Positions 30,471 to 35,899 of a stretch of DNA of 35,899 bases are shown here, piece after piece. The stretch spans positions 1-35,899 of the forward strand of contig JANNOI010000058.1 in assembly GCA_031398975.1 (NCBI GenBank). The letters run 5' to 3'. This DNA comes from JAKFWI01 sp031398975 (GTDB lineage: Bacteria; Pseudomonadota; Alphaproteobacteria; Caulobacterales; Aquidulcibacteraceae). Under the pieces are notes generated by a model, which worked only from the letters and a program-made list of their open reading frames with translations, did not search any database and was not told the DNA's origin. The first letter of the stretch is position 1; every line of letters begins with the position of its first letter. Position numbers and translations under genes: made by a program.

Positions 30471-31898
30471 TCAGCGTACGAATGCGGGCGCGTGCGCGAG
30501 GCGCAACAAATTAGCCGCGCCCGGCGCGCCGAACGGGGTGCCGGCCAGCACCAGGATGCGCTTGGTGGGCGCTGCGATCCCCAGCCGCACGGCGGCGCTC
30601 ACCGCCCGCTCGGTGACTTCTTCCAGCGTCTCGGGCTGCGGCTCGAGGCGGGTTTCTAGGCCCCAGACCAAAGTCAGCCGCCGGGCGGTGGCGGCGTTCG
30701 GCGTCAGCGCGAGGATCGGCTGCATCGGCCGCGTGCGCGCCATCCGGCGCGCCGTGCCGCCCAAGGTCGTGAACACGACCAGACACGCGGTGCTGGCGCT
30801 GTCGCAGGCGCGGCGCGCGGCGGCCACCAGCGCGTCCACGTCCTCTTCCTCGAGGCCCGCGCGTTCGGCCTCCATCAGTTCGCCCCAGCTCGGATCGGCC
30901 TGCACCCGCTCGGCGATGCGGCCCATCATCGACACCGCCTCCACCGGGAACTGCCCTACCGCGCTCTCCGCCGAGAGCATCACCGCGTCCGCGCCCTCAT
31001 AGACGGCGTTGGCGACATCGGAGGCCTCCGCGCGGGTAGGCGTGGGGGCGGCGGTCATGCTCTCGAGCATCTGGGTGGCCACGATCACCGGCACGCCGCG
31101 CCGGCGGGCGGCGCGGATGATGGTTTTCTGGATGATCGGCACCTCTTCCGGCGGCGCCTCCACGCCCAAATCCCCGCGCGCGACCATCACCCCGTCGCAC
31201 AGATCGAGGATCGGCTCGAGCTGATCGAGCGCGGCGGGCTTTTCGATCTTGGCGAGCACCGCGGCGCGTCCGGCCACGAGCTGGCGGAGCTCGGCCATAT
31301 CCGCGGCTCGCTGCACGAACGAAAGCGCGACCCAATCCACCCCGAACCCGAGCGCGATCTCCAGATCCGCGCGGTCCTTCGGCGTCAGCGCCGAAAGCGG
31401 GATGGCGGCGCCGGGCAGCGCCAAGCCCTTGCCGTTGGAGAGCTTCACCCCCTCCTCCACCACGGTTTCGGCGAAGTCCGGCCCGCACGCCCCCACCCTG
31501 AGCCGCACCTTGCCGTCATCGGCCAGGAGCAGCGCCCCCGGCCGCAGCGCGGCGAAAATCTCCGGATGGGGCGCCGGCGCGCGCGTCGCGTCCCCCGGCG
31601 CGGGATCGAGATCGAGGCGCAGCGCCTGGCCCCGCGCCAGCGCGATCGCGCCCTCCTTGAACCGCCCTATCCGCAATTTCGGGCCCTGCAGATCCGCCAG
31701 CACCCCGACCGGGCGGTCGCTCTTGGCTTCGGCGGCGCGGATGGCCGCACAGGCGGCGGCGTGCTCGTGCGCCTCGCCATGGCTGAAATTTAGCCGGAAC
31801 ACGTCCACCCCCGCCTCGATAAGCTTCTCCACCATCTCTGGCGCGCGGCTGGCGGGTCCGATCGTGGCGACGATGCGGATGCGGCGGGAGCGGATCAT
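30471..31898 (-). CDS. pyk: Pyruvate kinase
   Basis: A 475-residue glycolytic enzyme converting phosphoenolpyruvate and ADP to pyruvate and ATP. Motifs: RIVATIGPAS at the start, FRLNFSHGEAHEH, VGVLADLQGPKLRIG, the catalytic lysine in VLAKIEKPAALD, MVARGDLGVE for metal and PEP binding, and VIVATQMLESMTAAPTPTRAEASDVANAV. The C-terminal allosteric domain is complete (CLVVFTTLGGTARRMAR). Start at ATG 31898 (MIRSRRIRIVAT); the longer open frame is Gly/Arg-rich. It is a single gene, 74 bases after the cca stop on the same strand. Confidence 0.97.
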   Translation of the reverse strand: MIRSRRIRIVATIGPASRAPEMVEKLIEAGVDVFRLNFSHGEAHEHAAACAAIRAAEAKSDRPVGVLADLQGPKLRIGRFKEGAIALARGQALRLDLDPAPGDATRAPAPHPEIFAALRPGALLLADDGKVRLRVGACGPDFAETVVEEGVKLSNGKGLALPGAAIPLSALTPKDRADLEIALGFGVDWVALSFVQRAADMAELRQLVAGRAAVLAKIEKPAALDQLEPILDLCDGVMVARGDLGVEAPPEEVPIIQKTIIRAARRRGVPVIVATQMLESMTAAPTPTRAEASDVANAVYEGADAVMLSAESAVGQFPVEAVSMMGRIAERVQADPSWGELMEAERAGLEEEDVDALVAAARRACDSASTACLVVFTTLGGTARRMARTRPMQPILALTPNAATARRLTLVWGLETRLEPQPETLEEVTERAVSAAVRLGIAAPTKRILVLAGTPFGAPGAANLLRLAHAPAFVR

Positions 31899-31972
31899 GC
31901 GGCGGCGTTCCCCGGGGCGAAACCACCCAGTCCACCTATCAGGCCGCCCCCCGATTCGTCCATGCCGGGGCG

Positions 31973-33211
31973 CTACCGGAAGGCCTGCGCCGCGGCGTCG
32001 AGACGCGCCAGCAGCGTGTTCTTGTCGTTCGGGAAATCGGCCGCGACCCACCATTCCTCCAGCGCGCGCAGCACCGCGCCTACCGCCGGCCCCGCCGGCA
32101 CGCCCGCAGCCATCACCGCCTCGCCGCCGAGCGGGAGAACCGGCGGGGTCCACGCCCGGCCCTGCGCGAGCAGCGCCCGCCAGTCCGGCGCCGAACGCGG
32201 ATCGGGATCGCCCGCCCAGGCCAGTCGGGCGCGATCCTCAAAGCTCTGGCGGCCCCCGGCATACACCGCCCGGCGCACCGCGGGCGGGGAGAGATGCGCC
32301 ACGATCGGCTCCTTGGGCGCGAGCGCGGCGCCCAGCCGGTCCCGCTCGGCGTTGGAGAGCTTCAGCCGCCGCGCCAGAGCGTGGGCGGTTTCAGGATCGT
32401 CGGGCAGCAGAGCGGCGGCGCGCAGCAGGGCGTCCGGCGGCTCCGCGAGCGCCCGCTCGATCGCCGCCAGCGCCGTGAGGCGGGCAAGATCCCTCATCTC
32501 CGGCGCCAACGCGCCAAGCACGCCCGTCTCCGCCATCGCAGCGAGCGCGGGCCCGGGATCGGGCGCCTGCAGCAGCTTTTTCAGCTCCTTCCACACCCGC
32601 TCCGCCGACAGCGCGGCAAGCCCCCCGTGCAGCGCAGCGCAAGCCGCCAGCCCCTCCCCGTCAAGCCCCACGCGCGCGTACCAGGCCGAAAAGCGGAAGA
32701 AGCGCAGGATGCGCAGATAATCCTCGCGGATGCGGGTCCGGGCCTCGCCGATGAAGCGCACGCGCCCCGCGGCCAGATCCGCAAGCCCCGCGCCGGTGGG
32801 ATCGTGCAGCGCCCCGTCCACCTCGCCATAGAGGGCGTTGATCGTGAAATCGCGGCGCGCGGCGTCCTCGCGCCAATCGTCAGTGAAGGCCACGGTGGCG
32901 CGGCGCCCGTCGGTGCTGACGTCGCGGCGCAGGGTGGTGACTTCGAAGGGGGCATGGGCGGCGATCAGGGTCACGGTGCCGTGCTCTATCCCAGTGGCGA
33001 TCGCGGTCAGGCCGGCCTGGGCGGCGGCGGCCAGCACGTCCTGCGGGGTGAGCGCGGTCGCGATGTCGATATCGTCGATCGGCTGGCCGAGCAGCGTGTT
33101 GCGCACGCACCCCCCGACGAAGCGCGACGCGTGCGGGCGCGCAGCGTCGAGCGCGGCCATCACTGCGCGCGTGCCGGGCGCGCCGAGCCAGGGGGCCTCC
33201 AGGCGGCTCAC
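31973..33211 (-). CDS. cca: CCA tRNA nucleotidyltransferase
   Basis: A 412-residue nucleotidyltransferase adding or repairing the 3' CCA of tRNAs. The catalytic head has FVGGCVRNTLLGQPIDDIDIAT (GG followed by DxD), then DGRRATVAFTDDWREDAARRDFTINAL and LRILRFFRFSAWYA. The alphaproteobacterial C-terminal part is helical. GTG 33211 overlaps the Nudix stop as GTGA; a TTG one codon earlier is the alternative. It is the third gene of the DUF1285-Nudix-cca chain, an arrangement often kept in alphaproteobacteria. Confidence 0.95.
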   Translation of the reverse strand: MSRLEAPWLGAPGTRAVMAALDAARPHASRFVGGCVRNTLLGQPIDDIDIATALTPQDVLAAAAQAGLTAIATGIEHGTVTLIAAHAPFEVTTLRRDVSTDGRRATVAFTDDWREDAARRDFTINALYGEVDGALHDPTGAGLADLAAGRVRFIGEARTRIREDYLRILRFFRFSAWYARVGLDGEGLAACAALHGGLAALSAERVWKELKKLLQAPDPGPALAAMAETGVLGALAPEMRDLARLTALAAIERALAEPPDALLRAAALLPDDPETAHALARRLKLSNAERDRLGAALAPKEPIVAHLSPPAVRRAVYAGGRQSFEDRARLAWAGDPDPRSAPDWRALLAQGRAWTPPVLPLGGEAVMAAGVPAGPAVGAVLRALEEWWVAADFPNDKNTLLARLDAAAQAFR

Positions 33212-33795
33212 CAATACAGGCGCTCATAGAGGGCGCGGATGATCCCCGCCGTCGCGCCCCAGATGTAGCGATCGCCCCACGGCATGGCGTAATAGAAGCG
33301 CGGGGCGCCGCGCCACACGGTCTGGTGGCGCTGGTGATTGGCGGGATCGAGCAGGAAATCGAGCGGCGCTTCGAAGGCGCACTCCACCTCGCGGGCGTCG
33401 AGGACGAGGCTGAAATCTGGCGCCACCAGCCCCACCACAGGAACGATGGAATAGCCGGTGATGGTGTCGAGGGCCGGCAACGTCCCGACCAGGCGGATAT
33501 GGGCGCCCGACAGCCCAACCTCCTCGAACGTCTCGCGCAGCGCCGCCGCCATGGGGCTTGCGTCCTCGCGCTGGATCCGCCCGCCGGGAAAGGCGATCTG
33601 GCCGGCATGGGTGGGCATGGCCGCCGCGCGCTGGGTGAGCAGCAGCGTCCAGCCGCCGGGGCGCGCCACGATCGGAACCAGCACCGCCGCCGGGATAAGG
33701 GAAGAATCGGCGTCCTCCGTTTCGCCCACGGCTTTGAGCGGATCGAGGCGCGCGGCAAGGCGCTGCTCCAGATCCGCGCTATCGGTGAAGGTCAC
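33208..33795 (-). CDS. CoA pyrophosphatase-like Nudix hydrolase
   Basis: A 195-residue Nudix hydrolase of the NudL/CoA diphosphatase branch. The Nudix box reads GGRIQREDASPMAAALRETFEEVGL, here with Asp where many Nudix proteins have Glu, as in NudL. The upstream LLTQRAAAMPTHAGQIAFPGG and later IVPVVGLVAPDF segments also match NudL. It would hydrolyse coenzyme A or related diphosphates. GTG 33795 overlaps the DUF1285 stop by four bases. Confidence 0.92.
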   Translation of the reverse strand: MTFTDSADLEQRLAARLDPLKAVGETEDADSSLIPAAVLVPIVARPGGWTLLLTQRAAAMPTHAGQIAFPGGRIQREDASPMAAALRETFEEVGLSGAHIRLVGTLPALDTITGYSIVPVVGLVAPDFSLVLDAREVECAFEAPLDFLLDPANHQRHQTVWRGAPRFYYAMPWGDRYIWGATAGIIRALYERLYW

Positions 33796-34370
33796 GCGCC
33801 CCCCAGATCGAAATCGACGCCTTGGCTGCGCACCACGAGCCGCCCCGCGTCCACAACCGCCCACTCCACCAGATCGTAAAATTGCGGCCGCAAAATGCGC
33901 GCCTCGAGCCCCGCGCGCACATGGACGTAAGGCCGCGGCCGCCCCTCTTCGTCTTCCACCACGCGGATCGGGTGGGCCGCCCCCGCGGCCACCACGTCCC
34001 CGACATTGGTGACAAACACCACGGCTTCTCGCTCGCCCGGCGCCGGCGCCGTGCGCATCGCCCGCACCGCCACGAACGGCGCCTCCTCCACCGCCACCGC
34101 GACCTTTTCGCCCGGGGTGACGAGCCAGAACGAGCCGTCCTCCTCCCGCCGCAGGATGGTGGAGAACAGCCGAACCAGGCCCGGCCGGGTGATGGGCGCG
34201 CCTTCGTGCATCCACACCCCGTCCGCGCGGATGCGGAAATCGCCTTGCGTGGTGCAGGTTTGCGGGTTCCAGAGGTGGAGGGGCGGAAGCGAAGGCCGCT
34301 CCCCCGGCGCGGCCTCGCGGGCGAGGGCGGCGAGGGTGTCCTCAAGGCTTTGCGGCGGCCCCCCCTGCAT
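33792..34370 (-). CDS. DUF1285 domain protein
   Basis: A 192-residue protein of the DUF1285 family, recognised by LHLWNPQTCTTQGDFRIRADGVWMHEG, ITRPGLVRLFSTILRREEDGSFWLVTPGEKVAVAVEEAPFV in two blocks and the late RPYVHVRAGLEARILRPQFYDLVEWAV. The function of the family is unknown. ATG 34370 is preferred because GGAGG lies eight bases upstream; a GTG at 34385 would include that ribosome site. First gene of the chain DUF1285-Nudix-cca, divergent from the MoxR gene by 77 bases. Confidence 0.9.
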   Translation of the reverse strand: MQGGPPQSLEDTLAALAREAAPGERPSLPPLHLWNPQTCTTQGDFRIRADGVWMHEGAPITRPGLVRLFSTILRREEDGSFWLVTPGEKVAVAVEEAPFVAVRAMRTAPAPGEREAVVFVTNVGDVVAAGAAHPIRVVEDEEGRPRPYVHVRAGLEARILRPQFYDLVEWAVVDAGRLVVRSQGVDFDLGGA

Positions 34371-34447
34371 CGATTTCGCCTCCACAGCGCGCTAGACTTG
34401 AAACGCAGCCCAAAATCCGCCTGCTTGAGGATAGGAAGTTGAGCCCC

Positions 34448-35452
34448 ATGGACAAACCCCCGCAGGACTATTCCACCGATTATCTGGTCGCGGAGGCCGA
34501 AGCTGCCGCCGAGCGGCTGTCGCTGGCGCGCGCGGAGGTGGCCAAGGCCGTGTTCGGGCAGGAGCGGGTGGTGGAGCTCGCGCTCGCGGCCGTGCTTTCC
34601 GGCGGGCACGTGCTGCTGGTGGGCGCGCCGGGCCTCGCCAAGACGCGCCTCGTGGCGGCGCTCGCGCAGGTGCTGGGCCTGCCCTGGGGGCGGGTGCAGT
34701 TTACCCCGGACCTCATGCCTGCCGACATCCTGGGCTCCGAGGTCCTGGAAGCGGACGAGACGGGGCGGCGGCATTTCCGCTTCGTCAACGGCCCGATCTT
34801 CACGAGCCTCCTTATGGCCGATGAGATCAACCGCGCCTCCCCGCGCACGCAATCGGCGCTGCTCCAGGCGATGCAGGAGCATCAGGTGACCGTGGCGGGC
34901 CAAGCCTACGCCCTGCCGGAGCCGTTTCACGTGCTGGCTACACAGAACCCGATCGAGCACGAGGGCGCCTATCCCCTGCCGGAAGCCCAGCTCGACCGTT
35001 TCCTCCTCCAGGTGGATGTGCCCTACCCCGACCGCGAGACCGAACGGCGCATCCTGGTCGAAACCACCGGCCTCGGCGAAGCGAGCCCGCAAGCAGCGCT
35101 AGACCCCGAGCGGCTGATGGCGATCCAGCGTCTGGTGCGGCGAATGCCGGTGGGCGAAAAGGTGCTGGCCGCGATCCTCGACCTTGTGCGTTCGGCCCGG
35201 CCCGGCGCGAGCGCGGACGCGCGGGTGAACGCCCATGTCGCCTGGGGGCCGGGGCCGCGGGCGGGGCAATCGCTGATGCTGGCGGTGCGGGCGCGGGCGC
35301 TGCTGCGCGGGCGCCTCGCGCCGTCGCTGGACGATGTGATGGCGCTGGCGCGCCCGGCTCTGGTGCACCGCATGGCGCTTTCGTTCGGCGCGCGCGCGGA
35401 GGGCCTGGACGTGGACAGCCTGGTGGACGATCTCGCCGCGCGGGCCGCGTAA
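34448..35452 (+). CDS. MoxR-family AAA+ ATPase
   Basis: A 334-residue AAA+ chaperone-like ATPase. Walker A GAPGLAKT, the PDLMPADILGSEV loop, Walker B LLMADEINRASPRTQSALLQAMQE, sensor ATQNPIEHEGAYPLPEAQLDRF. MoxR proteins act with DUF58 and VWA-domain partners in assembling or activating envelope or metal enzymes. ATG 34448 is chosen with GGAAG nine bases upstream; a TTG three codons earlier is too close. One base separates it from the DUF58 gene, the normal MoxR-DUF58 pair. Confidence 0.95.
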   Translation: MDKPPQDYSTDYLVAEAEAAAERLSLARAEVAKAVFGQERVVELALAAVLSGGHVLLVGAPGLAKTRLVAALAQVLGLPWGRVQFTPDLMPADILGSEVLEADETGRRHFRFVNGPIFTSLLMADEINRASPRTQSALLQAMQEHQVTVAGQAYALPEPFHVLATQNPIEHEGAYPLPEAQLDRFLLQVDVPYPDRETERRILVETTGLGEASPQAALDPERLMAIQRLVRRMPVGEKVLAAILDLVRSARPGASADARVNAHVAWGPGPRAGQSLMLAVRARALLRGRLAPSLDDVMALARPALVHRMALSFGARAEGLDVDSLVDDLAARAA

Positions 35453-35453
35453 C

Positions 35454-35899
35454 ATGAGCACTTCCCTCCTCGCCGCGCGCGCGGAAGCGGCGGCGCTGGC
35501 GGGCGACCTGCCGGGGGTTCTCCTCGAGGCGCGCCGGCTCGCGGCGAGCGCGGCGGGCGTGCACGGGCGCCGGCGCGCGGGCCAGGGCGAGGCCTTCTGG
35601 CAGTTCCGGGACCACCGGCCCGAGGACGGCGCACGCCTGGTGGACTGGCGCCGCTCCGCGCGCGGGGACCGCCTCTATGTGCGCGAGCGTGAGCGCGAGG
35701 CCGCGCAATCGGCGCTCTTCTGGCTGGACGGGGGCCCGGGCTTCGCCTGGGCCTCGCACGAGGCCTGGCCCGACAAGCGCCGCCGCGCGCTGACCATCGC
35801 CACCGCCTTCGCGATGCTCCTGTCCCGGGGGGGCGAGCGGGTGGGCGCAAGGGCGGAAAGAAGGTGCGCTTCGGGGCCGGCGGCGTCGCGCGCAGCACC
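35454..35899 (+). CDS. DUF58 domain protein (partial, possible frameshift)
   Basis: N-terminal part of the usual DUF58 partner of MoxR, cut by the window end. Recognisable are GVHGRRRAGQGEAFWQFRDHRPEDGARLVDWRRSARGDRLYVRE in consecutive blocks, then a strand with FWLDGGPGF and a helix ending AMLLSRGGERVGA. After that the frame becomes Arg/Ala-rich (RAERRCASGPAASRAA), while the next frame over reads KGGKKVRFGAGGVARST, which looks more natural. A one-base loss near 35848-35852 is possible. Seven consecutive G (35827-35833) lie just before, but the reading is still good right after them. Confidence 0.88.
   Translation, partial: MSTSLLAARAEAAALAGDLPGVLLEARRLAASAAGVHGRRRAGQGEAFWQFRDHRPEDGARLVDWRRSARGDRLYVREREREAAQSALFWLDGGPGFAWASHEAWPDKRRRALTIATAFAMLLSRGGERVGARAERRCASGPAASRAA

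Noticed and set aside
1..35899. tRNA, rRNA, tmRNA, RNase P or SRP RNA genes
   Set aside because: No T-loop GTTCRANNC with matching acceptor stem, and no signature segments of the other RNAs were seen on either strand by eye.

Overview
This is chromosomal DNA from an alphaproteobacterium of very high G+C content. Four things point there: RegB/RegA redox regulators beside an SCO/SenC gene, an MmcB-family repair gene, intracellular polyhydroxyalkanoate (PHA) metabolism, and a flagellin-glycosylation locus with FlmG and pseudaminic-acid-type genes as in Caulobacter and relatives. A perfect CtrA-type box (TTAA-N7-TTAA) also fits the Caulobacter/Hyphomonas/Parvularcula/Rhizobiales side of the class. 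I cannot name the genus. No tRNA, rRNA, CRISPR array, IS element or prophage was seen.

Layout. 1-1227 (-): ccmB (cut by the window edge) and ccmA, heme exporter genes. 1500-4184 (+): acnA. 4240-8705 (-): a tight four-gene operon for a Gld-like ABC exporter (ATPase, permease, GldG-like protein, DUF4340 protein). 9157-9477 (+): DUF2794 gene, sharing a strong two-way terminator with a Bax-inhibitor-1 membrane protein (9548-10282, -). 10669-13011 (+): a bifunctional penicillin-binding protein with a long proline-rich cytosolic head. 13018-13770 (-): YgjP-type metallopeptidase. 13804-15093 (-): PHA depolymerase. 15177-17864: SCO protein (-) divergent from regB-regA (+). 17906-19343 (-): mmcB followed by a TraB/GumN-like secreted protein. 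19518-22809 (+): flgI, a muramidase-less flgJ, a FlgN-like gene and an unrecognised membrane protein.

22875-30361 is the most interesting part: a flagellin-modification island. It holds a divergent flagellin-like protein without the usual N-terminal D0 sequence, the TPR glycosyltransferase FlmG, an SpsF-type cytidylyltransferase, aminotransferase PseC, nonulosonate synthase PseI, and one 540-residue protein that joins an intact Fe(II)/2-oxoglutarate dioxygenase of the phytanoyl-CoA hydroxylase (PhyH) family to a PseH-type acetyltransferase. The likely reading is that the cell makes a CMP-pseudaminic-acid-like sugar, perhaps oxidised by the PhyH half, and FlmG attaches it to flagellin. CtrA-like sites lie in or beside all three inter-operon gaps of the island, suggesting cell-cycle control. 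PseB and PseG are not in the window.

30471-34370 (-): housekeeping genes pyk, cca, a CoA-type Nudix hydrolase and a DUF1285 gene, the last three chained by 4-base GTGA overlaps. 34448-35899 (+): a MoxR ATPase and the start of a DUF58 gene, which may carry a frameshift near the window end. A recurring small-scale oddity is short tandem duplications (15-16 bases) lying across stop codons at acnA, regB and regA, plus an in-frame 15-base repeat in ccmA.
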